Below, piece after piece: positions 12,814-27,800 of a stretch of DNA of 64,000 nucleotides. The DNA comes from Fasciola hepatica (taxonomy: Eukaryota > Platyhelminthes > Trematoda > Plagiorchiida > Fasciolidae): assembly GCA_948099385.1 (NCBI GenBank), contig CANUEZ040000182.1:20461501-20525500 (forward strand), given 5' to 3'. Within the stretch, counting starts at the first letter, position 1, and the number at the start of each line of letters is the position of its first letter. Under the pieces are notes generated by a model. That model saw only the letters and a program-made list of their open reading frames with translations. It had not been told where the DNA came from and searched no databases. The translations under genes and the position numbers were made by a program.

Positions 12814-15800
12814 GTTAATCCAGGATTCTTGAACGCGAACTGCATCTGCATGGACACGAACCCGTGTATTCCGGCATCTTCGAGAAGAGTGAGAAAACGT
12901 TCGCAGTTATCAAAGAGGGCACAGTTGTCTTAGCCAGAAGGGAGCAGACAAGAGCTACTTACCATTTAAATTGTTCATATTTTTCTTTCTGAATTCGATT
13001 TCTATCAACCGCAAGCACTTAGGAGTCACGCGGCGCACATAGGGCTAATTCCTTAGATGTATCATTTCCGGTCAGGATACGGGTGACGGTTGAGCATGAT
13101 TACTTCAAGGAGGATAACAGCAAGTTCTAGAGTGACGGCAAGAGAAAAACGTAACGCGATCAGTCGAAGGGCATGCGTACCCGGATGTATAATAGATCCC
13201 TCCATAATTATCCCGAGCTGCTTAACCGAGTAAACCCAAGAGCGGGAAAATAGAGGCCGTGTGGTATGCAAATGAAGTAAAAATATTTTTATTGTTATTA
13301 TACTTGAAGACTGACTTTGCATCTAATATCGTTAAGCTTACGAAAGACGGAAATTTCTTGTGATCTTACTGACACATTTGTTTGACTGTCAGGGGTAGCT
13401 TATTTGGTGCGGAATCCAAACCAGTATTATGGTGTAAAATATGAACTTGTAAGTTTCAGTCGCAGAACACGCGAACAGCATGGTAACTTAGACTTCGTTA
13501 TCCACTGTTTGAGAGGGGATTGTCAGGCTTCTTAAGTGGGGCTGTCAGAAAGAACAGGAATCTCTGTGAAAAAGGTCAGTTTAGCATGAATGTGCCAATC
13601 CGAGTCGACACACTGAATCACCTCAGCATCACCAATTGACTCAAGTCGAACGAACGATCGGCTGTGTGCTTGGTCAGTCCACGAATCGGGGTGAAAATCA
13701 ACCGATCACTCTAGCCTTTGCCTTTTTATTTCAATCAGCCCGGATTAGACGACATTCTACTGGATGCACATGCGAGTATTTCCGGAAACTTCCACTAGCA
13801 ATAGAACTACTGTTCGGTCTAAGCAAGCTGTGCCGACTCTAGAAAGCTTGTGTGACGGAATTTACAAAAGCTGAGATCGTTTAACAAGGGGAACGGCAAA
13901 TAGAATACGGGATTCACAAAAACCTGACTAAGGGTGGACGCCACCCTACTGTTGGATAGCTGGAGACACGAAAAGACGTAGCTAATTTTCCCGGGTAAGG
14001 AAGTCCTAGCTTTTGTTTGTTATTTATTCTAAACGGTCTCTCATTTATCTGATTAGATGTTGACTGTGCTTAGCTGTATGCTACCTTCCGCTGGATTGCG
14101 CTGATAAGCGGTGAAAAAACCTCTCAGATGCCTCATTATTATCTAACTAAGAGAAAAGTTGAGACCGAACAAACCATAAAGCAATATACCTGGTGATTGC
14201 AGTTTAAATGACAAGATGATTCTGGCATCTCGGAGGCTTTCTTTAATCCGCAATAACATTTACTGATTTTGTCATTGAATAAATATTTACCCTTTTTGGA
14301 TGTGAACTGGACTGCCTATTATTCTGATGAGCTTGATAATTGTTTACGCTTCCGACCAAGGGTTATAGTTCACACAAAAAAACAGCTTTGCTTAGAGTTG
14401 ACAAGCCTTTGGAAACTCCGGAACAAAAATCGTCTGAATAAGTCGGCAAGAGCTATACAGTAGCGCACGTCGGGATTGAATCAAAAACAATCACTATTCA
14501 TCAAACGGTCTCTTCAGTCCCAATCTTTAGTTTTTATTTCAAAGTACGTGCACCTGTGGCGTTCACTTTATATTGGAATACCGATAAACGCCTGGTTAAA
14601 AGCATCGTAGAACATTGTCGAGCCCTTTCTCAAAGTTTCAGTCTGAAATGTCTCCAGTGCTGTCTTGCAACTCTTGGTCGACAGTGAACATGTGGCTGAC
14701 CCCACAACCACGTTCAATACGCTGATAAAAGTCCTCGGGCTTCTCAGTCAAGGATTATGCACACAAAATTTCACCACATCTGAAGCCATAGCTACTGAAG
14801 TCTTGAAGTCTGAATTATACGAACAATGCAACCTAGGGCAACCAATAATGTCTTCGGCCGCGAGAGGGAGTACTTCCACATCAATCCCATTAAAAAAAGT
14901 AAACATAATTACACGTGCAAATCCGCTTGTTTTTTCACATATATTTTATCATTAGTCGTTTACAACTTCCTTTCATCCTGTTGAGCTCACCCGTTTCTCT
15001 TTACATACTGCATTCATCCCATTTTCTGGTTGTCAAGTCAAAATATATAATGCACTCACAATTGCAGCCCATCCACGATGTTAATCAAAATAACATAAAA
15101 AATAAATTTTGTCGCACTTACATAGTCTTGTAATTCAGTTTATAGAGTAAAGTATCATTGAATTTCAATATACCGTGTGTTTGCATCCTTGTTTTTCATG
15201 TGAAACGGACGATTCAACTAACCTTATTCAGACCGTCTGACAAGGAGGCTGCTGAGAAAGAACAACATCTGACAGCTTGTCGTCGTCTGTACACAAACGG
15301 ATCGGCCTCGACGAATCAAAAACTATTTCAATCAACTGCTGTGCGAAGAAGCGACAGACTGGAACCCAGCACTTATCGTTCTCCGTCAATGAACCGAATA
15401 CAAGCTATGGGCGTCGCTCAACGATTACCCAATACCGACGTTTCTGGGTTGTCACCGTATGCAGTGGAACAAATGATTATTCGACTTGTAAGTTCCCAAG
15501 GATTAATACAGTGGATTAATCAAGAATGACGTTCTATTTCGTGTCTTGAGTTCCCCAGGCTGTTCTAATTTTGTCCACCGATCTGGGCGTTTAGATCATC
15601 ACCAAGAAAAACATATCACAGGGGGAAATAATTTGAACAAAGAATACTAAATCTATCCAGTGGCTTGATTGGAAAGCTTTCGTCTGTTTTAAGAGTTCCC
15701 GTTGAAGTATATAGCGAAGAAGTTAGAAATAACTTGTACATATCAGTCGACCTCTAACGTTTAAAAAATTGGAATAGAAAAGTAACCAGCACATAATTAG

Positions 15801-18800
15801 TTTGCTTTTCATTTGTCTGAACAAACGTCAGTCTTGCACTAGGTGCGAAGATTTTATAATTTTTCTTACAACAAAATGAATGGGAGGTTGAAAGTTTAAT
15901 TTAGGAAAAATAATAAAGGGATGTTTCCAGATAGAGTGAAATTCATGCCAATACAATGATGGAAACGGTTGAGAGATAACAACATGTCTACACGGTCTCT
16001 AACAATAAAGTAGGTGATTCTATTGGAACTCACATGGAAAGTCACTGTAGCAACTATCCCGATTATTTGGGCTGTCAATCTAGCAGAAACTTAGCCTCAC
16101 TAGCTTTACGCACAATATGGGCTGTGCACGGCCACAGGCAGGAGAACAAATTAGAAATGAATAACAATGTTTATCGTAATTTCATGGTTCTAAATAATGC
16201 AATACATATAAATATATACAGGGAAATAATTTACAGCCAGATGAGCAACCATGAACAACAGTACGAAAAGTTATCCGGTCCACTCAGCAAGGAGTCAAAC
16301 GAAACTGTAGCGCAGCCCAGTCACGGTACAGATAGCAAATCGAGAAACTTCCTAGCTAACACGAAATGATAGCTTCAGTCATAGAATAAGAAAATAATCT
16401 ATAGCTTGGATATACAAATTTGTATATGCTATGGAGTTATGAATGTCAAAGTACAAATAGTAACAGTTGTAAGACAACAAAAGTGATACGTTTCAACGTG
16501 AACGGAATAATCTGCCCATAGGTTTGCTTGTACAACAGATGTGATGTGTGGTCTATTGGGGCTGGGGTCGAGAGATCGAGCCTTCGATGGGCAGTTTTTT
16601 AGGCATGGGTGAAATGTTCAGCGAATTTTTCTTACAAAAGAAATGTGCAGTCATGGAACAGCTGAGTCAGGAACATAGACGTAGAATGTTCATCAACTGA
16701 GCATCACAAGAACGTAGATCTGAACTGAGTCAGTCCGTTAGAAATGGAGAATTAGGTCGTAGACGCTCGAGGTCCATGATACATATGGATTTTACTCACG
16801 AGTAGGATAAATGGAAATGTCATTAGCATACAAATTACAGAAAAAGTAATTTAAAGTCACTAAACACGAACTTCACTGAGATGAATGAGAACAAATACAT
16901 AACAAATATAAAACGGTTTGTAAACATTTTTTCAGTGGGTGTTAGCCTACAATGATTGATTTCGGCGGTCTCTCATGCGCACCGCACAGCATTTAGGCGA
17001 CTGGTTTCGGTTCCCATCCATATCCTTCACATTTCCTAAACGACAGTAATTTCCATCCCTAGGGTCTTAGCCGGGAAGTTGAATGTAGCCAACTGAGGCC
17101 AGTGCCGATGTTAGTCTTTGCTCATCCCAAAGTCAAGTTACGGTATGGGAGCCGCATTGCTTGTGTTCTGCACGCAACTGGCGTGGAAGAAGAGCACAGA
17201 AAAGCAGACTGCGGATAGTCGTAAGCTAACTGTGCCTGGGCCGATGAAATCTGAAAATTACTTTTAAGTACTGTTAATATACAAAAGGGTGAAATAAGCG
17301 ACTGTCGCATAAATTCATAGTTTCGAGTTATTTAAATACACAACAGAATCAGTTCGCCGAAGATTTTTGTATGAATAGCTCTAAAGTATTTTATATTCCG
17401 CCGGCTATATTTTTAGTTATTTGTTATTTTTTATCCCAGTTTCATAACAATATTTTATTCCTAATTTCATCTTATTCCATCTGAACCAGTTAAAACTGAG
17501 ATGAACTACTGCCGGGAACACACTTGCATAGTCCACTTACAGATAAAATGTGATAAAAACTGATAAAAAGCTTTCGTCATTCGAAATTCCTTCATGGTCC
17601 TTCAGAAAACTCACGCAGCGATAGACAAAAATGTTCTTTGATGGAACACTGTTGTAACACTAGGGTTCACCCAGTTGACTCGGAATGTCTCCAGTTCATT
17701 GAGAATGCTTAACACAAGTTGTGCTAGTATTGACCCATCACGCTCACAGAACACGTGCCACAGAGCCAATCAGGCATAAAACACAGAACACATGACATAG
17801 AAGATTCGCCATTCCTACGACTTCAGAGGGTAATGGCAAAACTGACCACTTGATCAAAACTCGCAGACCCGTAATCGCACAACGGAAAAGCCTTCAACTG
17901 GAGAGTAACGCGGACATAGAGCACCGAGTTCAATGAAGTTAGTACGACCGCTAGCTAGAGAGAAAAGCCGAAAATGACAAAGTACCGCGCGTTTGCTTGT
18001 GACGACCGGCACAAGTCATAGTGAGTCAGCTCTGTTGCTTATATCGTATGCTCGGATGAACACGTGAAAGTCGTAGACTGACGAATCGGAAATGCAAATA
18101 TACAACAGATGAACCGTGATGGAGGGAGATATGAAAGGACACAGCGAGCGAGAAAAATCAGTTTGATACAGAAATAGGTAAATTGAATTACTCAGAAATT
18201 AGGCAGTTTTGTATAATTGTGTGGGATGAAATAAGTGGAAAAACTTCTTTTTATAAACTGGAAGTCGTCCACACCTATATACAAAATCAATGCGGATAAA
18301 GTTAATAAAACAACGAAGAACTCTTCGTGACCGGGCTCCAGTAATCAAGATTCACTGAATATGCACTCACAGAAGTCTATCAGAGACACCATCTGAGAAG
18401 AAGGCCTATCAGTTCCTGGATGCATGAGTTTAACGATTAAGTATTTTGGAATTGTTCTGTAAGTTCATGGACCAACCATCTCTACTCTCCTGTACGGCGC
18501 TACTCACCGAAACAATAGTGTTTTGTTGACAGTGCCCACCCGATGAGGGATTAGCGATGGCACTCATTGAGAATGAGTTTTGTTGACATTGTTTTTGATA
18601 TTGCCTCAGACTGAAAACTATTCGGTAACGAATTTAACAGGATTACATATAATTATTAGACGGCTTCAAAGGACATAGGGGGAAAATAATTGAACTAAAT
18701 TTACGAGCCTAGGCCTTATTAGATCGATTAGAATTTTCAAGGATTTTAACTGCTTCGTTTCCTCTCAATTTCAAATTCATTTTGCCACTTAAATCATTTA

Positions 18801-21800
18801 CTGCCTATTCATTTATCGTCGAATCCCATTTGAAATTGCTATTCTAGCGACAACAATTGTTACTCATTCGACAACGCTTGGCGCTAGAATTCTTTGAGTA
18901 TCATAATTGCGGAAATTGGAATCTGCTGTTTCCTACGGAAGACCCCGTGGCTCAGCAGCGTTTTGCCAGGTTTATTTTGAAAAATTTCGCCAAGTTTCAC
19001 AATGGAAAAGCCGGCGAACTACAAAAAGAAATGGAGGTAACCTATCTGAATCCTATCACTGTAAGTCCTTTTACCGTTTACAATCTTTCATTGGACTGGT
19101 TTGCCTCGATACATTTCAAATGATGCTTTAGAACTGTTATCTTCGCTTGTGCACCCTCGGTGTGCTACGGCCACTGGGGTGGGCAGGGGTTCGGACTTTA
19201 GTGAACATGGTTCTTTTCTAACATGGAAGAAGTCTATACCAGTTCTGATCAGTGGGCTTTGCCATGCAGGCCTCGTTATGTTTCTTGAGTAAAAATCAAA
19301 ACACACTCAAACAACCGTCATAAACATTAGATTTGATTATGAGTCGCGAACAGTGATAATTTCAGATTCCCATATTTGTCTCATGCAGTTGATACAGTCA
19401 TCAGTAGTTCTGTCCGTGTAGTAACCATGTTCTGTACGCTTAGCGGAATGTTTTCACCGTAGTTAGGCCCCCACAGATAAGTTATTCATCAAGGAAGTCG
19501 CTCAGTGTGTGAGAAGTTCTCCGCTAACATTCAAAGCAAGTGTCAGAAAGGTGCTTTCTCATGTGGTATATAAGTTCAATAAACCGTTAAGACCCAACCC
19601 CGATAGACTCAAGGTTAAGATGCTTGACCCACAGTCGATCACCCCCGGGTTGGACTACGAGTAGGGGCTTGGTGGATGTGCACTACTGATGATTCCTAAC
19701 AAGAATGAAACAGCTTTATGATGTTTAAATAGTTCTCATTGGTTTGAACGCTCACACTGCACGAGGAATCATATTATGTAAAACTGTAATCTCCTGCTAT
19801 ATATATTTACATTATTCTTATATGTAAAGGTAGCCTACGTACCACCATAGTGACGAAAGGACTCATGATACGCTAACGGTGTAAAACGATTATATTACCA
19901 ACAGTAAACTGTGAAATTGTTCAAGAAGGATGTGTCAGACTTCCGGGTTGTGGTCCATGAGACCTGCTTACTAGAAGGTTAGAGATAGTCAGTGATATGG
20001 CTAGTTATCGCAATCATTAGCGTAGTTGCACTCGGTCTCTTCTTAATGATTTTCTCCTACTACTTGGTTTTTGTCGCTTTTTCTCCTTTTGATTCTATTT
20101 ATTCTGCCACTAACCGGACGATGCTGCAAGGCAACAACCAAAAGCAGATCACCAAAGTGCGAGATTAATGTTCGAATGAATTGAACTGAGATCGTAGTGG
20201 CTACTCCCAGTAGCCCGGTCCTACATTCAGGACTCGTTGAATATATACTACTGACGATTCCTCAGTTTGAGAAGCAAATTAGCATTTCCAATGAAGAAGG
20301 CGTTGACACTCAAGATGGGCTAACTCAACCCAATCGTAATTTTTCACTAATGAAATGAAGCATTGTATATAATCACCGGTGTCTACGGTTTGCACAATAC
20401 GTTAGAGAAATTTTGATTCGATGATGTTTTGACATTTCAATTCCCTGTTCAATAGTGTGTTTTGTTATCGGTCAACGCAGGTAACGGAAACAAGCCTCTT
20501 CTCATTGTGGATAAGGTCTGCCAATACAGCAGGGTAAATACAGCAGCACCCAATTTATTTTGAAGCAAAACAAAGCAGTATGATGGAATGTAAAATACTG
20601 ACTCTCAGAACGATATTATAATACACAGCGTTTGTCTTCTATCAGAAAAACTCGATTTAAAAATAATTACAACGTGCGATAATGTTGGGGAAGAACCAAA
20701 CAAGATGATTGTCTAACTGTTAAATTATTGTGGATGAAATTACCCCAGTGGCCGAAACCCGCGACTCTTATTTATTCCTCACCGACATCAAACATTTGAG
20801 GCTTTTCTCAATTTTTGTTTCGTATACTTCTACTCTGATTAGATATTTCGCTACCTAAGCGCTCCGCTTGACTTGATGCGTAAACCGTCGCTAACGTAAC
20901 CAGTCAAACTGTCGCTCACTTGCTCGCTCGCCTCAAGTACCTATAAACAGAGGTGCACACTAGGTTTGATTGCAATCATCAGCCGAGGTAGGCGTGTCGA
21001 TTCAAAGTTGAATTCAGGTAAAAGTGGCGTTGGTTTTGGTGATTTTCTGTTTCTCAAAATTAGGTAAGTGAACACAGATTGAGAAAATACACGGAGTGTG
21101 ATAGCCTTATGCGTAAGAATAATTCTTCTTTTACATCAAAAAGGAAACTAGAAAAAAGTCCGGTATAAATTAGGCTGAAATTTATGGGCATAAACTGGTA
21201 CTCAGGAAACAGTGTTTATGCTTCAGCAGAGCCTAATCCGAAACGGAAAGTAATCCCTTGAGATAAAACATTGGGATTTTAGCTTCAGTTGTCAGTACTG
21301 CAGAGATCCTCGTTTAAAGTTTCATCAGTAATTAGCCTTCCAAATCACTACCGAAATGCTTCACGTCGTTATATCTTACAAAAGTCTGCTCATTCCCATG
21401 AGATACACAGAAGAATGCTGGCTCTATGTCAGCTTGGACCGGATCAGTCTTGGTTCTAAGTAGTTTCTGTTTGACGTGTTATAGTAAGGCATTAAAAATG
21501 TTTCATTTTTATCGCAGCTTTTTACTCATTTTGTCATTATTTTTTATCCTTAATAAAGGAAGATGAAATATTGGTTCGATTGAACGAGCTGTTTAGAAGA
21601 TATTCGGGCAATTCTTCTCCATTCGATGTAAGCGATATCCCATGAAAAACAAATACTGTGCATTTTACTGAATTGTTGAGTGTTTTACTGAAAACTTCTG
21701 GTAACTGCCTCAGTTGACTTAACATAAAGAACTCGCGGTCCTCAAATGGAGTTAAATCCGAGCTCCAGGCTTTATTTCCAGGCTGTCAAGTCTTGAATTA

Positions 21801-24800
21801 ATCATTGATCTTCAACTCATGACCGTTACTCATTAGAGCACACTAAAGAAGCGTTGCTTCTTTGCACAATACAAACCACGGTGAACCGGGGCAAATCAAA
21901 ATACTACTTACGGTATTTTTCAATTGTTTACTGTTGTTTGTCACTCATTAGACGTATGATATTTAAGACTGTCAGCTTGAGAAGTCGACCGACGACGGCG
22001 ACGTCTGAACCCACCATACCACAGTCCTGTCTTCAACAGTCACTGACAGATCGTCACCGGTCAGCTAATAACGTCTTCATTTCTACCTTTTGGAGGCAAG
22101 TTGTTCATATTTGTTTAGATGTTCTAAAATTCGGCCGGGTTGTCGATGGGCTTTGACAAATTAAAACCAGGTCATACAACGTCTGTCACAAGGGTCATAT
22201 ACCATACAGCCCAGTTGATAATAGATAATCTTACCTCATTAAATCAACCAGAATTCTCCACAACACATTACTTAGCATCTACTTGTACACAGTTCCACTC
22301 TGTACTGCAAGTTTCTTCTTCGACTGTTTTTTACTACGACAATCTCGGTTTCGTGTCACGCGCTACTTCTGTTCTATGTTTGTTCGACGTCACCTTGAGT
22401 AGACCTTATTTCAGTTTGTAAGATTATCTTTGATTTTACTTTGGAATGAACTTGGCATGGCGCGCATTCATTCTTTCACTTGCTATCCAACTGTTTTATC
22501 GATTGTCCCTATAGTGCCTCACTCATTTGTCTAGGGGTCAGCACCCTTACGCTCAATTGCCAAGTCAAAGAATAACTTTTGAAACCATGTCCGAAATCGC
22601 TACCTCTGTATATAATTCCAGGTACAAATCAATGGGCCAAAACTGGATAGCCGTGTACCACCTCCTTAATATCGTAATTCACTGAATAAATACTTTGCCC
22701 TAGTGACTGGGGCACACCAGTCACTTGATAACATAGAACAAGTATCAGCGGTATTTCTCCGGGTTTCTCAGCAATCTCGGTAACTTACATTTTCGGGGCA
22801 GATGTCATGCCAAATTTTAGGATAGGACTATTTTTCATTAGATGGTCTGAGGTTCATTCATTGGTGTCAGTCAACACTATTGCCTGCACTGAGAACTTGC
22901 TTTTGAGGCGCATTTAAAAAGGACATTTTAGCTATTGTACTTTTAACTTCCCTGGTCTCAGTGAACGGAAGTGATGGCCATCGCGATTAGCTTTATTTAG
23001 TTCAAAGGAAAATATCCAGTGACTTCGAACTGCACAGTTAAATGGATTTTATTCTGGTTTCTTCCCACAAATGGATTTTTCAAGGAAAATAATATATTTT
23101 ACGCTTTTCGAAAACCAAACATTCAGATTGATCAGAACCATTTTGATTTTTGGTCAAAAGATCAAGACAATTACCAAACCGAGCCAGATCAGTCTAGCAG
23201 CGAGGAGAGCTTATCCTCGAACAGTGAACAACAAATATCTACGACGAATACACATGAAGCTCCCAACACCGGTTTTGAGAATGCAGATAAAAGGAAAGAC
23301 ACAATGAAATCCGTTCTGCACACAGAAAAAACGCACTGCATCTCCAACAAAACTGAGGAGCTGTCGAAGCCAACACTGACAAACGTGCACTCCATCATCG
23401 GGACCCAGGGACTGGTAAGAATGAATCATTGTGCACTTCGGCGATCGGCCGCTTATGAACTGTGGAAATATTAACCCGGCCTCGTCCACCACTCCCCCTT
23501 CCCGGAAATTGAGAAGAAACAGACTAAATAACAGTAGGGTATAATTCATGCAAAGCGGTATTTCCTACCGCTTGGTCAAAACTTTTCCGCCTGTCGATGG
23601 TTTTTCCTTGTGTTACGTTTTTTGCTTCCTGAAACTGGTTTGTATCGGTTGAATTCACTAGACCATTGCTGAGGACCGTACAACCAGTAATTTTTTCTGT
23701 GATGGTTGTATGCCAACCACGCATTATGCAAAGAATTACGACTATTTTGCAAAACGTTTGGCGTTGTTTATGACCCCTCATTAAAACCAAATGTGTGGAT
23801 GGGTTCATCGTGAACTGTGCCTTTGCCGTGCTTACATATTGTTTTCGTTTTTGTGGTTGTGGAGAATTTGACTCTAAAAGAAAAAGTAGGTGAACTAACT
23901 GCCTATTTGAATACGTTCTTCGATGAATGAACGATGAAATTTTGGAATTGTCATCTGAAATCACAGTGTTCGTGGTTGTGACGTGATCCTGATTGAAAGT
24001 CTTAGGTCAGAAATAATTAGATCATTCTGTTTGTTCACTATTTTTACAACTGTTTGAACCACGTCAGTGGCAAATGACTGTTCTTAAAGGCCTTAAGGCA
24101 ACCGATAAACAAAGATAATGTATAAATCGGTCATTATTAAGAGGTTACGGGACACAGTAGAGTGGGTAATTGTTATTGCATCGAAAATCTCTAACGATCC
24201 AATTTAAAAACAAGCTCATTGAGAGTAGATATGAAATGGTTAAGCGGTTTGAGTTTGAGTATGGTGGGGTCACGTTTTGTACTGGATACTAACCGGTTTC
24301 AGTCGATTGAAGCATTTTGAAATGATTGTGAATATCGGTTTCGGTCAAGTCTGGTCGCTGAGGTTGTGGTTAGCTCATAGAAGTTTCACTACCATTCAAA
24401 GCGACAATTGGCAATCAAACCTTGGAAGTGTGACCGCCATATTAAATGGTCAGTTTCTGATCTACTCGTCCAACTGCAGTAAGAAAACTGTTCTTTCTTC
24501 AAACAGCTTCGTTTTGTTAGCATTAAGCAGATAGTTTATGTAAGTCGCCCGGCAATCATAGCCAGATTCTTGCATGGCCGGTTCTATTACATACTGGACT
24601 GGTTGATTCGGCTCGATTTGGTTCAGATAATGTAGGGGACTGATTAATCCACTTCCTTGGCTCCAAACTTGTCTTCGGTTCTGAACTGGCGACAGCTTGT
24701 TGTCTGTTAACTAGACTAGGCCGTCTATTGACAATATATCACACCGTACCTTCACAATCATGCACCTACAATGTTGAGTAGCCAGCATAGTCATATCCTG

Positions 24801-27800
24801 TATGCATGCCAGCGATGATTCCAGATTGGTGTAGATAGATGACTTAACAAGTATATCTTAACAATCACCCAATGCGCTTTGGTCTGAGGTATAGAAAATG
24901 TTTGCGTGAGTTGTTTATAAAGTGTGGCCCAGAGTCACAAACAAATCATACTGTTACCCCAATGGTGACCCAAATTTAATATGCATACCTTCATCAGTGA
25001 TCGACTGGACGGCTTCTTTTGAGTACATCATGAATGATTCAGTGCTATTATTCTGTTGGTTTAATCACCAGATTTGGCCTTTTAGGATAAGAACCGTAAT
25101 CTTCGTAGACTTTATAAAAGGTTAACAGATTTTAGCTACATTTACCTTCAGCCAAGGTAGAGTCCTTGCATCGATTTCAGGTTATCAGCTTCTCCGGTAA
25201 TGAAGCCACAATGTTCATTTATTTTAACATATATTACAGATATTATTAACTTTAGTAGTTTGCTATAATCAGTAGTGCGATCCCCAACAGACCTTTGATC
25301 TCTCAACAATATCTCACTTTTGCATTAGAAGTGTGAGTATATGAGATAACTAAGATAAAACACCTACGTACATTACGAGTATCAGAATAAGCAAACGTAA
25401 CAGTACGGGGTAAGCATATCCGATGAAGGGCGATAACGGCGAAACCAGTCGTTTGCTTCCGAGGAACTTTGTCCACCATTTTGTACACGAATTACGTTCA
25501 ATATATGCTCTCTTGGTCCTCTACATATGATTTCCTTTAACTTTTATTTGATTGATTGTAATTGAGTTTCATGTCCTCATGCAATTTGCTTTACAGCTGT
25601 GATATTCCTGACTGATACGTTCTTTCATTTTCCGTGGTGAGACCTGATATGTGAATAATGCAGTTAACAAACTGAAAAGAAAAAAAAAACAATTTCTGGC
25701 AGGGTTTGATATTTGTTTATCCATTTGACTCAGTAAATTAAAATAAACAGACATTTACTCTCATTTTTCTCAAAAAAACCTGAATGAAGCATTGTATTAC
25801 ATGGTCACCTAATTTAATTGATGTACATTCATTTGATTCGACCAATAACTTGATACTTCATCGCTCGTTATTCGTTTCTAGTGACAACTAGCCAAAACTC
25901 AAGTAAATCAGTAATCAACGAGAGAATAAACAACAGTGATAGATAAGAAATGAAATTATGTTGAAGAATGAGAGGCTTGAATATATGTAGGACGCACACT
26001 ACCGCACTTGGCCATGCAACCTAGTCCCTAAATTTACTGCAGGCGGGTCTCATACCCGGTCTCATACTGGACCAAGAACACCAGTCCGGGTTCTCTAACG
26101 TTTTTGCCATGGTTCAATGAATCCACTCCCGAACGTCTACTGGCCCCGAAGAATAATAAAGATCGAAGGGCATGTGTAGTACGCGTCTCAGAAATCGTGA
26201 CTTTTTCATAATAGATAGCAGATGAAGAGGTTGATCTTTGCTCGTCAACATTCCAAGCCTAACCACAATACCGCAGAGCCAGTGTTCCCAACACACTCGA
26301 GGAGCACGTTGAAGAAAGTCTCATTCAAAAACCCACAGTGCCCGAGTTTCTGTTCCCCAGAGGAGGACTGATCCAACTGTCCCAGTTTACTTTTGATCCC
26401 TCATGGTTAGTTGTATGTTTGGCGAACAAGCTCGTCTTCAGTGATTCATAATCGTGCCATTATATCACAATATATTACGACACGTCAAAGGGTTGGACCA
26501 GTTAGATAACTGGGAAGTGAAAAAAGTATAATAATGAGAAAAAAGGTTGGGGGGGGGGGAGAAAACAATTGTAATCCGGGTCGAGGCTGTCAGCATTCGC
26601 CTCCACAACCCCCTCTGTGTGCTCAAAAACAATTTGTATTCGCCCTCAAGCTGCCCTAGCCCTCCCTCTACCCTACAACAGACCATAGACCAGATGAAAA
26701 CTGAATACATTTAAGCACAGATTACATTTGTTTTCTACCCCACCCTTTTATCTCTATTGACTTTTATCACTTACAACTTATCTAATCGGTTCAACCCTTT
26801 GACTTGTGGTAATATATTGTGGTGTAATGGCATGATTATGAATTACTGAAAACGAGCTTGTTCGCAAAACTTTCTTCAAATGTGTTCATTGGGAATTTTC
26901 CGATATTAGTTGTATGCAACGTCAAAGCTAAAGTCAAAAAAACATTGACAAAGACGGCTACACTTCGTTCGGTGTCCTATCACCCATTTGTTTGCAACTG
27001 TCGAAGTAAAGTGGATCATTTCTGTCGTCCAATGTTCCACCTACTCGGGTACGGTTTGGTGCTTGATCGACCCAGCCTGACAATGGCATTTCATACTTTA
27101 AGAGCGTAAAACACCTTACGAACATTGCCACCTTGTCGTTAAGGCTATCCGTACGGTTCTATTTTAAATGTAGGGGCCTCAATGAAATCCACGATGAGTG
27201 GATCGTAGAAATTCATTATTATCAAAGAATCGCGCAACCTTTTCCAATGGGCCACTATGGAGGGAAGATAAATTATGCGAGATGGAATAGCGGTTTCGGT
27301 GATTTCATTCTCAAGCTATTACAAGCACATTTATACGATGAAGAAAATTGTGAAAAAAGGTGACTATAAGAGTTCTAGGTGTGTCATCCGTTGTTTTGAA
27401 TGAGAAGAGCTGACTAGCAGGCCGATGGATCAACTCTGACCATGTAACACTTGTACAAATGACTGGGTTGCGTAACAAGTAATAATTATCTCACGTCACA
27501 ACCACGCACATGTATGGTGTAATCAACTGTCGACCAGTGCAGTTAAAGTGCTTGAACTAACTTTCGCCTTGCGCGTTGTCTTGCCCGCAGAGGACGGATT
27601 CTAACTGCTACAGCAGTTGATACCGTTCGAACCCAAATGAATGGGGTCGTATTGGCTTGGGAATTGAACCACCAAAACATTTGCTGCACGCAGTAGGCCT
27701 ATAGATATGGAAGAAACAACAAAACTCTAGGAACTTTTAAGTTTGTCTCACTACACAAATGGAAGAGTATTGCAACTCCCAAATCGAATTAGTCGGACGT

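Larger units (their letters stand above)
23415..27173. other. TTLL7 intron (first part of the 8.7 kb intron)
   Basis: Contains unassigned frames on the minus strand (23524-23964, 146 codons without a recognisable domain), a repeat shared with 59.5 kb (about 24440-24590) and the RTE-like scrap at 26.1 kb. A run of about 11 G lies near 26549. No TTLL7 exon was recognised. Confidence 0.45.
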
